Shown here piece by piece: positions 1-10,973 of a DNA stretch of 64,000 bases. The DNA is taken from the NCBI GenBank assembly GCA_903813345.2, contig CAIIXF020000009.1:33793259-33857258 (forward strand), given 5' to 3'. Position 1 is the first letter of the stretch. The number at the start of each line of letters is the position of its first letter. Below the pieces are notes generated by a model, which did no database searches, was not told where the DNA came from, and saw nothing but the letters and a program-made list of their open reading frames with translations. Origin of the DNA: Owenia fusiformis (lineage: Eukaryota; Annelida; Polychaeta; Sabellida; Oweniidae). The position numbers and the translations under genes were made by a program.

Positions 1-497
1 ATAGATTTGATGGAGTAGAGAATGCATACATGATTGATTACGAAAATTAAAACCATGCTGAAAAAACTACTAATTCATTCAATCCACTGGAAAGATTGAT
101 CCAATATACTCGCCAACCAAAATTTTGAAACCCTGTCTCACCATTTGACAGCTTGTCCGAAGTTGTTTTTATTTTAGAAATCACGTTGTCTTAAGTTCAC
201 TAACAGTCGAAGATATATTTCAGAGACATAGTCTCGACACATTGCCCAAGTAAATGTGTGTAGAGTCTATAAATAATCGAAGGGACGAGACTGAACTAAT
301 GTAAGTTAAATGACGAAGAAGTTGCAATTTCCTTCGTTTCGTAAAATTTCTTTACCACTTAAAATAAATGATGCTTCACTCTGAATCTGTTTGTCTCTCG
401 GGATCACTTTCATTGTTCAACAAAATCTGTTATTTGTCTCAGAGATAAGCTGGAGTCCCCTTAAGTCTTCTCTAATGGACGACGCTTAATTTATAAT

Positions 498-575
498 ATA
501 CGCTTTGCATTCATTCTACTTAGCTTTTTAAAAGAGAGCTTCGTCTCCATGGTAATTTATAACTGTGCGCAGGGT
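498..575 (-). repeat. Short internally deleted copy of the TACCCT...AAAGGGTA element family
   Basis: In reverse orientation this stretch keeps both ends of the family seen in full at 50034-50411. One end reads CTTTGCATTC followed by AAAGAGAGCTTCGTCT, and the other reads GCGCAGGGTA. The roughly 300-bp middle is missing. A similar short copy lies at 31882-31976. Confidence 0.55.
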
Positions 576-1119
576 ACTTAATTTATTTACTTTACTCAAA
601 ATAGTTTACCATTAGATATTACATGTAACTTTTTTCAATCCTGTTTTGATGAAGCAAAAGATTATCTGATTTTATTTATTTACTACAAGTCTGTAAGCAA
701 ATGAAATTAAATATTGTTTTACATTATTACGTATTTTAGAAGATGTTTAACCATTTTGTCATCAATTAACCTCGTAAATCTTCGTAAGAAAAAACTCATC
801 ATTTAAAGTAGGATCTTACTAAAATATTAGAAATGTTGAAATCGGCAGAAGTTGTATTTATAAACCCCTGCCCAAATAATATAATATTAATAGTATAGTA
901 TTGGAAAGCATAATTTTTACCATTTTAATTGTCAAGATGATCCAAAAAGTGATCACCAAGATGTCTAATTCAAAGATCAATTACTGAGTGAAAAGCCAAG
1001 AATGGCATTTTGAGCGCGTTTTGTAAAATGGCCATGCATTCATTTAGTATAGACCAAGGAAACTTGAAGAACATTGAAGAAAGTATAAATGTGTTGAATG
1101 ACTCAGAAATTAACATTTG

Positions 1120-1145
1120 TGCAACCTTTTCTGGCTCACCCTGTA
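1120..1145. mobile_element. Solitary mariner-type terminus
   Basis: The sequence ends with GGCTCACCCTG followed by TA. This is the usual outer end of Tc1/mariner-type MITEs (TA, then CAGGGTGNNCCA in the other direction). I could not find a matching left end, so only one terminus is called. Confidence 0.45.
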
Positions 1146-1264
1146 TATCAGTAATCGATTAAGTTACTTAGTCTTTTGTTATATCCTCATCCAGTCAACA
1201 CTCATCTTTCTTTGATTATTTCATTCTTTACTGTAATTTCCTTTACAGTTTTCTTAATATATTC

Positions 1265-1443
1265 AAGGCATTAAATATGACAAAATGTCACTAAGCTATT
1301 GGAAGTTGTAAGAATTTGTGACAAACGCCGAACACCAACCTCCGACCTGCCAAACGCCGAACACCAGCCGCCGAACACCGTCCACAGAAAAGTTGGAGAT
1401 TATAACATTGTAATATTATAACCACTTCTGGTGGTGACATTAT
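1265..1443 (-). repeat. ATGTCACCACC repeat family, copy 1
   Basis: This is a reverse copy of the dispersed family of about 150 bp with eleven recognisable members in the window. It has AAGGCATTAA and ACAAAATGTCAC at one end, GACAAACGCCGAACACC in the middle, and GGTGGTGACAT at the other end. The middle is GC-richer than its surroundings. An open frame across it is a by-product of the repeat, not a gene. Confidence 0.7.
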
Positions 1444-2136
1444 AAAGTTATTACTGAATTGATAAACATTTACTACAAAAATAGCGTTCACAGTGGCGTT
1501 GATTATCTTTAAAATGTTAACATACTCATTGAAAATAAGGATGTATCATGGTTTGGACAGGGTGGGGCGACTGGGGATACAAGGAAACTGACACCGTGAC
1601 AAGTTACACCGTTGCAAAAACAACAGTTTCAACAACTTATTTCCCCTATGATCAAGCATTGCACCTCGCGTATGCCGCAATATCCGGTTCCTAACCCCTG
1701 CCTTTGGTTCTTTCTTTTCATAAGATGCAATGACTTTGATTATATAAATATTATGTCAGCGACTCTGGAATGTAGTTTAAAGTCGAACCTATTCTATATA
1801 GAGGCATTCCTTTATCTATATTTATAGACCCAAGACTCATTATCAACGCCTGTTTTTCTTAGCACGGTACTTTATAACGCCTTTCGCGATTTTTATTGAT
1901 CCCTCTGTACCTTTTTGTTGCCACTAATAACCAATTAAACTCAAGATTAATATGACACTTCCAACAAAAAATCTTTTGAGCTGAGCAATGTGTTCAATCG
2001 TAAATGCGAAAATTGAATCCGCTCATATAAGATTTGAAAATTCGAGTGAATATCTCTATTTTGGGATACAATTGGATATCATATATAGGTTCTCCTTCGG
2101 GAGCCAATTGAATACTGTTGCATTTGCTCCCATTTG

Positions 2137-2292
2137 GGAGACAATCGTGTACCACAATGGTATACCACAAGTTGTGATATATTGTTATGGTCTCTAAGAT
2201 TTTTGTAGACGTCGGAGGTTCATGTTCGCCGGCCGGCGTTCTGCGTCTGTAACAAATAGTAGGTAGTGGCATTTTGCATGTTAATGCCTTAT
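2137..2292 (+). repeat. ATGTCACCACC repeat family, copy 2
   Basis: Plus-orientation copy with a degraded left end (CCACAAGTTGTGATATATTG). It keeps the TTCGCCGGCCGGCGTTC middle, TCTGTAACAAATAG, and the GCATTTTGCATGTTAATGCC end. The open frames in both directions here (about 1990-2335) cross the repeat and are rejected as genes. Confidence 0.7.
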
Positions 2293-3718
2293 GTGCTGAT
2301 GGGACTCCTTTACACCGCAAACCACGAATAATCAAAATATCAACATTTCTAAATTATTGTATCACATCAAAATGAAATGCAGTGATTTATGCAGTAACTT
2401 TTATTGCAATTATCTCGATTATGTCTGCCCATCCAAGTTGTGCAAGGGAAGCACAATATAATTTCTTGATTCACAAGGTCTCATGATCAGTTCCTTCAAC
2501 TTCAACTAAACTATGTTAAAACCACCTTGGAATTCCAAGATGATATAAAAGGTATTATTGAACCGCTGAATCCCATTTTCAATGATGTGTTGGAATCGGG
2601 GAGATAGAGATATACAATGAATTTATTTCTCATACATTCCAATTACACTAAATGTTTTTGTAAATAGAGAACTGCTCATCAAACTGTAATATTGCAGTAT
2701 AGCAGATAATGAATTGGATAATTCCTTCATCATCTACAATATTGATACATTGTCAAGTAACTGGTCCAATTGCGATACTACTACAATAACGGCCATTATT
2801 AACTAGCTGTTTTTAAGAAACAAGATCAAACTTCTCAGATTATCACTTTACATTAAACCTAAGAGAAAGACACAGTAGATCTAATAACCTTGGATTTTCT
2901 TTATGTTTGTCGTTTTGACGGAATCAGAATAGACGAATGAGCATAGGGACCGAGGATCCGGTGTACAAAGAAAAGGCCTGGATGTCCCTTGCAAAAATAA
3001 CCACCCTCAGTTTATACAGAGCCTCATCACATTTTTAAAATTTTAATTTTACTCGTTAATGGTCAGTGAGGAGGGGGACCAAAGACCATATGACAACGTT
3101 TAAGTGACTCTCAAAAATCCCATTCAACTTCAACAGTGGGTTGCATGGGTCGAAACGGTTTCACGAAATTGACTCACTAAAGAACCATCCGTCAAGAATT
3201 CATTTTAGTTATAGAGATCCTGGCAATTAAAATTAGACAAGAACAGGTTATTAAAGGGATCCGCTTAAGTTACTAGGAATTGAAAGTAATTTCAGAAGAA
3301 AAAATGGAATGTAAGTTATAAAGACACAAAACAGAGGATACTTTATATGGTTTAAACTGGGTTAACGTCCATGCACTTTATGTATAACATGTCAGAAGAT
3401 GAAATAATACTAGGCATTTTTAAAGATGATGTTCAAACTAACAAGTTAAATTATATTATACTCATTGCAAAGTGGTGTATACATAAACATACTCTAGGGT
3501 TTTATAACACTATTGACTTGTACTATAATTTTAAAATAGAGCTCTCCAAGAGAAATATTATGTAATGCAACAGGTAACTTTTGTAAACAAATTTTTAAAT
3601 TGATGTAATCTTTTTTAATTATCTGAAATAAAAAAGAATTTTAGATATAAAAAAAAAATTAGGATTTTTTCTCGCCATTGAATTTTGAATCGATTCAAAA
3701 TTCTAAATCACATTCCCC

Positions 3719-4161
3719 GTCCGGGAAAGTCCATGAAGTTCGTAAACAGACCGAAGAACGTTGTAGCTACATACGTTAATTCCGTTCGCACACAGTTTAA
3801 AACCAGTTTTGAAGAACGCAGTGGCAACTTGCTTGGTGTGATAGCTATATTTTTGCTAACTCGTTGATAAATACGATCTTAATCAATTTTAATCCGTTTG
3901 CAATTAGGATTGAAGTACGACGGTTCCGTTCGTAGTACGTCCAGCTCGTCGTTAGTACTTTGTCACTCGTTCTAATTGTGGAACGTGACAACCAAGAGAA
4001 CATTTTGAGCATGTTCTAAGTTCTAGAGGACATACCCGTTCGAGTACGTTCGATGAAGTTTGTAAATAGACCCCAAACGGTTCTAAGTACGTCCAGTCCG
4101 TTCGTACACAGTTAAAGCCCGTTTTCGAGAACGTAGTGAGAACTAGTTTGGTGTGATAGTA
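3719..4161 (+). repeat. Pair of diverged direct repeats, about 125 bp each
   Basis: Two similar blocks lie at 3719-3846 and 4033-4161. Both contain GATGAAGTT or CATGAAGTT with TCGTAAACAGACC-like sequence, CCGTTCG with CACACAG, and both end in TTTGGTGTGATAG or CTTGGTGTGATAG. They differ at roughly a quarter of positions by eye. The spacer also holds CGTTCGTAGTACGT-like motifs. The origin is unknown: an old tandem duplication or the ends of a decayed element. Confidence 0.55.
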
Positions 4162-4382
4162 GGGTTAATGACGTTTACTAAAGAAAGGGTCTCTTGGTCC
4201 AATTTGATGAGCTCAACCAAATAGATTAGTATTATCGCTCATCTTGCAGCCCTAGATTATCGATGACATGTACAATGACCGTGGAAAATCTCGTTAGACG
4301 CCATTAACGGAAGCTTGGATGAACGATATGAGATATGAGAAAGTTATCGTGCAAAATCTGTTCTATAACTATATTAATTTTA

Positions 4383-6479
4383 GGCTTTGTATAAAAAACC
4401 TCCTACCCACGTACCCTCGTACCCACGTACGTGGGTCCTGACCCAGTCTTTAAAGAGTTAAATCTTTAACATTTTTTAAACATTATTCTATCTCAATGTA
4501 TGCTTAATTATGGATGAATTTATGTACCCATATGCCTTTATTTCTAGATCGGACATCTGTCTCGTCATAAATACATGTATGTTAACAAGGTCACAAAAAT
4601 GACAGCCAAATAAATATCAATGCTGGCTTTGAATATTATGATATCCCCATATAAAGTCAATATGGCAATAATGCATACCTGTAGCCCCGTCTGAAGTCAA
4701 TACATCTTTGTTCAAATCATCATTAATTTTACTAGGAACACTATCTTACTATGGAGTAGCTGTTTTTTATAGAGGGCACCCGGACAACAAACTCCTTATC
4801 TACAGGTCTTAGGAAAATCAGATCTATTATGAATGGATAGGGTTGCTTATGCCTTGGTCACATTTGCTTCGATTTTCACTACGGCGCCCGGCCGATTGAG
4901 TATTTCGTTCAGAATTGAATTCACTTTTGAACAAAATACTCATTGGCCGGGCGCCGGTGCTGAAAATCGGGGCAAATGTGACCATGGCATCAACTAATGA
5001 TGCTGGCGTAGTAAACAAGGTAACACATTATAAAACACTGTCCTCCGCCATACTGTAGCATGTATTTCTTAAAATTAATTACAGACTGAAGTGAATTTGC
5101 AAATGTTATCCATGGGGCTTTTCTGCCACCTTGCAAACTGCTCGATGAATCTATGTAATGCAAGGGAAGAACACTTGGAATATATGTAGCTAAAATCTAG
5201 TATACTGTACCTTCAGAACTATGGAAATAAACAAACGTTCTCCACAGTTTGTAACCTCTTTGCAGCACCCTTTGAAGAAATAAAGGCTAGCCTACAGTTT
5301 GGGGGCAGGGGCAGGGTAGTGTGATACGTACCTTTAAGTTCTACATAACTTACCTAAACAGAGTAAAAGATCATGCAGATCTGCCGTTCAAGTAGCACTG
5401 TCCGTCGTGTCCGACTGTTGCCTTCTTGTGTTCACACTTGAAAAGTTGCCAAGTTGCAAGAAAAGGGTTTAGAAACATTTACTTCCTCTCATTTCTTACA
5501 TTTGTACTCCAGTCAGGAGAATGCAAATCGAAATTACTTGCACCGCAATGGAAGCCTAATAGACGAATGCAACAAAATTAGGTAAATAACATGAATAATC
5601 TAATAACGAAATATTTGAAAAGTAGAAGGATTCGCTATATTCGTTTTTAATCGCTTTTTGGCACAATTTAAGGATAATTGTGCGCACTAGTTCAGTGAAT
5701 CATTTAGATGGAATTAAAAGTTAGAGTTGCCAAACTTATGCAGGGGAGTGTAAGTTTGGTTTTGTAAACTTCGACATTATTCATGGCCGTTTGATCCATA
5801 ATTAGGTAATATGAAGAGTAGTTTTATTTTGACAATGATTTGATGTAAAACTGGTTTGAATGATAAAAGTTCAGCTTTGTAGTTTCTAGCTTTTTGCGCG
5901 TAAAACGTGAATACAATGGACAACAACGACAACAAATCGTTGACTAACATACGTTAATATAACGTATAATATTCGTAAGAATGAATTCTAATAACATTTG
6001 AAATAAACATCTAATAAAATGTGGTGAATTTAATTGGTTGGAAACTCTAAAAAATATATTTTTAAAAAGATGTCAACTTTTGGACAAGGGTAAACTTCCC
6101 GGGACATTTACAATATGCATGAGGTAACAGGAGGCACGGATTGCACTGAACGAAGGCTAGGAGATTGCTAATCAGCACTGATGTGTTATACAGGTAAGAC
6201 TGCCCGATCAACAAAAAACATTTCGACATATCAAAAACATAAATCAAATAGCTGAAAAATAATGAACAATTATGCAATTCCGGCTTTATTTTATTTTACT
6301 AGAGAGATGTCAGACCTATAAATAAAGGCATATGGATGCATAAATTCATCTATAATTCAGGATAAACTGAGATTGAATAATGTTTTAAACATTTAAAAAT
6401 TTAACTCTTAAAAGACTGGGTCAGGACCCACGTACGTGGGTACGAGGGTACGTGGGTAGGAGGTTTTTTATACAAAGCC
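4383..6479. mobile_element. Mutator-like (MULE-type) non-autonomous DNA element
   Basis: A 2,097-bp element with long terminal inverted repeats of about 180 bp. The left end starts GGCTTTGTATAAAAAACC, and the right end is its reverse complement up to 6479. The arms share a strongly palindromic stretch around CCCACGTACGTGGG. A perfect 9-bp direct repeat, TTAATTTTA, flanks it at 4374-4382 and 6480-6488. Long inverted repeats with a 9-bp target duplication are the known signature of the Mutator superfamily. I see no transposase frame, so it is probably non-autonomous. Family placement rests on structure only. Confidence 0.75.
4850..4989. mobile_element. GC-rich hairpin MITE nested in the Mutator-like element
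   Basis: A 140-bp near-perfect foldback. The left arm starts TGCCTTGGTCACATTTGC and the right arm is the reverse of TGCCATGGTCACATTTGC. The inner arms carry GGCGCCCGGCC and its reverse, GGCCGGGCGCC. It is much more GC-rich than its surroundings. It sits inside the 4383-6479 element, so it inserted later or was carried along. An open frame across the hairpin has no merit as a gene. Confidence 0.7.
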
Positions 6480-7739
6480 TTAATTTTAACCGTCTGCGAT
6501 CATTATTCAAACGTTTGATGGGAAGCTTCACCCAGAAATATAACAAGGGATTTTTTCGTCAAATAAACAAATCTGACACGTTTAAAATCATGTTCCATGT
6601 CGGGGTAGCCCTTGCTAAAATTATAAGTAACTGTGTTCAAATCAAAGCATATTCTTATTATTCATATTTGAATGATACCTTTCTGTGTCTAATGTCTATA
6701 TATCAACCCATCATATGGGACAGTTTATAAATCTTTGAAATGTTCGAAATCCCTTGTATATAAGACTAGAAACAAGATTATTTTTTCGATATTTTTCGTT
6801 ATGTGGCAGATCAAGGAATTTGTCCAGTCCAAGTATTAAATCAAACTTGAATTCTTTAGACAGACTGCAGAAATTCTATATTTTCTGATTTGTCAATTAA
6901 AACTTGATCATCCATCGATATTTCTTGAACTTCGTGAAGCGGGGTGAGCGTTTTAGGGGACAGTAATTGATAGTTGTAATACTGATTATTATGGATCTGT
7001 TTTAAAAGTCACAACTGAAGAAGACTAAACTAAATTCAAGCCACAATGCTTAAAATGGATTAATGGCAAGGACTGGTTGTTATAACCTAAAGAAACCATC
7101 GCCTTCTATTAATAAACGTTCCTTTCTGGTTGAAAAAGAGAGAGACGTCAAGAGTAACAGAATGACATCATTATTAGTAATCGAGTACTCTAAATCAAAA
7201 TTTTATTGGCAAATATTGTTTCTATAATATGATCTCGCGTGAAAGAACGTAATCTATATTTTGGCGTCGTTTGATTTATTTAGGATTAAGCAGATCCCCG
7301 AACAGGAAAAATGAAAGAACTATGAATTGCGGGAAAACTATATCACTTAGTTTCCCATCAATGTAAATTCCCAAATGGAAAACGTCTAATTTACGTACCT
7401 GATTCAGTCATTTAGGTAATTTAATAACTCATGATCAGAGTAACAGAATATAAACGATCAGTCCGAATCTTTTAAATCCTAAATCTTCGTGTCTTCGCAG
7501 GTTCTGGACCTTATCTTAACTAATCAAATTAAACATTATAACGTCAGAATTATGCCACTATTTTTTTAAAACCCTCAAAATGAATCTCATATCTCGTGAA
7601 TAAATGTTGTTACTCTTACCATTATTATAGACATTTATGCCATGTGTCCCAAATATATTTCCATTAATTGAGTTAGAGGCACCTGACACACATTTGTGCC
7701 TTATTTATGTGACGCATGGTGCTTCTAAGCACAATTATA

Positions 7740-9416
7740 CAGGATGGGCCAAAAAACGTCCACATTTTTATTTTTGTAATATATTTGCTGATATGTTGGA
7801 AATATCCATAACTTACACATCATTAGAAAGATAATTCAATTTTCATCGAAATGTTATGATTCATAAAATATGAATAGCTATGGGTGACTCTCTGATATCC
7901 GTATCGTGAGGTAGTAACAGTCGAAATCAGGATTTTCCTATATTTTGAGCTTATTGCATAATATCACATTGCTTGATCAACACGTTTAGGCTTTTTGTAC
8001 ATATTATAAAGAAAAAGAATTGACGTTGAGTTTTATTGTTAGTAAGTCATTTCATTGGTCTAAAATAATCATGAAACCTATTTCTATGGTAACGATTAAA
8101 AGGTGGATTGGATCGAGTGGATTGGATTCATGTAAAAAGTGGATTGGGTCGGTAATCTTCAAAATGTGGATTTTCATTAAGAAATCATCATCTGTCATCT
8201 CCCTCTAAGAAGACTGGTGCCGTCCTCACTTCCACAATGTCAAATAATAGATGTAATATTATATTATTTTGCTAGAATGGGGTCGAAGAGTGATCTGGTA
8301 CATGCTTTCTGATACACCATCTTATTAATTGCAAGACTAATTTTAGACATTTCATAAATCATAAGGCAGACTGGTTTGAAGATCCATATCATCTGCTTTC
8401 AGTCATACAGAACAAAGCAGAAATGTTTTGGGAACATCCACACATCAATTTGAATAACAGCCTTATCTACAGATCTATGTTTAGTATGTCTTATAAAAGT
8501 TGATTTACAAGTGAAAGTAGTCAAATACTTATAAGTATCCATCAATTAATTGAAGCATGTATTTGTTGTTGCTTTGTTCTGATTCCTCAAAGGGACCGAA
8601 GTGATCACAAAATACTTTAGAGGGATATTGGTTAGAATGAGATCAACAGAATTTTTTTTAAAGAAATTCCATATTTTGAAGATTCCCAATCCAATCCACC
8701 TTTTACATGAATCCAATCCACTCGATCCAATCCACCTTTTAATCTCTACCATTTCTATGCATTGTAGTTCGTTAGATTATTAGATTTACAAATAAACTCA
8801 GTTGAATATTTTGTCATAACCCATGATATGATATTTCCATTATTTCCTCTTCTGGTGTCTATAATTGCATTGTCTGCCATTCAAAATGTCAGTTAAGTTA
8901 AGTTATATAAGTACAACATCATTATTACTTATTTCATGATTTTACCTATATACTGTATAGGCATTGTCTCCAAAATGTCTTTAAAATGAGTAAATATTCA
9001 ACTATTTGATACAGACTTCACTACATTATTTAGGTCATATTACCAAAAGTTGGTATTATAAGAACTCAATAATATTGCATTAATAAATCAATTTGCTTTA
9101 ATTTGAAACATAGATCAACAATTTTGACCTTCTATAATAAGAATTATATCCCCAAATCATACAAATCTGACATAGTGGTTATATCTGTTTGTTCAGTTCT
9201 CAGCATTCTGTATTCAGCAATTGGTAAATCATGATTTTGACCCCTGTGGTAATCAAACTGATATTTAAGACAAATACTCATATATAATGAATGAATTATA
9301 TATCATTTTGTTGGAAATTGAATTGTCTTTCCAATGATATATGATTTATACATTTGTCTGTGATATCAACAAGGCTGTAGCAAAACAAAATTGTTGACGT
9401 TGTTTGGCCCACCCTG
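7740..9416. mobile_element. Mariner-type foldback element
   Basis: Termini CAGGATGGGCC and GGCCCACCCTG form an inverted pair, flanked by TA on both sides (7738-7739 and 9417-9418). The inverted similarity continues about 130 bp inward, for example AGAAAGATAATTCAATTTTC on the left and its diverged reverse complement on the right. TA target sites with CAGGGTGGNCC ends are typical of Tc1/mariner-type non-autonomous elements. No transposase frame is visible. Confidence 0.65.
8071..8757. repeat. Inner inverted repeat with GGTGGATTGGATCGAG arms
   Basis: Two arms of about 115 bp (8071-8190 and 8640-8757) are inverted copies of each other. Each holds AAAAGGTGGATTGGATCGAG, GTGGATTGGATTCATG and TCTTCAAAAT. 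They lie inside the mariner-type foldback, so this is either a second element nested in it or its own sub-terminal structure. Small frames in both orientations translate the same arm (RWIGSSGLDSCK) and are rejected as genes. Confidence 0.65.
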
Positions 9417-10973
9417 TATAATATATGAGATGGAGAGAAGGGATGGGCAACTAGGCAAATATCCTGGATTTTCTAAGGGGAGTTCACTTTTCGAAAAATT
9501 CCAGGGGTTCACTTTTCACCCCCCCCCCCCTAAGGGTTACGGGCTTGGAACAATCTTCCCAAATATATTCACACAATTGTTAAATTGTAGGGGCGTCACC
9601 TTTAGAATCAATCTTATGACCAAGAATTCAAGCTTGAAAGCCTTGCTCTATATGAATCCAATGAGAAACTTAGGGCACAGACATATTCCGCTCAGCTTGC
9701 TGATCTATTGACCTATACAAGAAACATTGCAGTAGTCTATCACAGTACCTGAGTACAATCTATGACTTTGACGAGTTTGATTAATTCGCTTTAACATACA
9801 TGAATTAACAAGTAGTCCAAGAGGGACTTCCAGTTACCAAACCTTTTGAGAGGAGTGTATATCTTAAATTTATTTTCTGACATACATATAACAGAACTGT
9901 GTACTATCTCTTAAGTCTGAAACCATAGTATCATAGGAACCATACTATAGCAATCGAAATAGTATAATTTGAAAGACCTGGGACACGTACAGAGAATGCT
10001 TGAACGTTTTAACAGAGGATTTGCTTTAGAATCAATAATGAAGTGGAAATTGATAGGACGTACCCCTGACTGAGGTTCAGCAACCAATTATGGACTATCC
10101 CTTGTTGATGCAAATATTGCGTGGAACAATGTATTAATTAATCAACTACAATTATTACGACGAGAACAGATTATCACTTCTTCGCAACAACACATGGTGC
10201 GTGAGAGATCTATAGATTGACAAAAGGATTGCTTTTTCGGTACCCCTCGTATTACTGCTTTCCTCGTATTACTTCCTCGTCTTTAAATGAGCTAAAGTCT
10301 CAGCTTGGATCGAGAGAAAGCAAACGTACTACTAAGATGTTGGAAATGTTGAATTCTTTGCAAATTATGTCTAAACCTGAGACTAACATAAATTATGTTA
10401 GTCTCAGGTCTAAACTATTGAATAAAATGTGGTTATTTACGCAAAGTATATTGTGATGATTTTAATCATTTCCTTTCCAAAAAGGTTTTAAAAGTGACAA
10501 ATTATATTTACCATGTTGGACTTAAAAATTTGTTATCTTTTGTTTATTTTTAGTGTAATGTATAAACCTTGGGGATGAAAAAGATATCCAATGGATATAA
10601 AATTGTAAAAAAGAGTGGGCCTAATACTGAACCTTGATGCATTTCACAATTTATGAGTATTAGGTTCATGTTTGGATGGAGTTCTAGATTTTATCTTGAA
10701 CATTTCATTACATCAATTGATGTATCGAAGAAGCTTACAACCATCGCTACTTGCAAAGAATGAAACCAAGAATCTTCCCAATGTAACCTACTGTAGTCTC
10801 ATCAATTTATCAAAAGGAGTCGCGATTTATTAGAAATGTTTATTAAATTGAGAATTTATTCATGTATTTTGAGTTTGGGATTTTATGAGATTCTTCCTTG
10901 GAGTTTTGCCTGAATTAAAAGTGTAATTTATGCTTCTGTCTCTCATGGATATTGAAATTAGCAGATGTGATAC

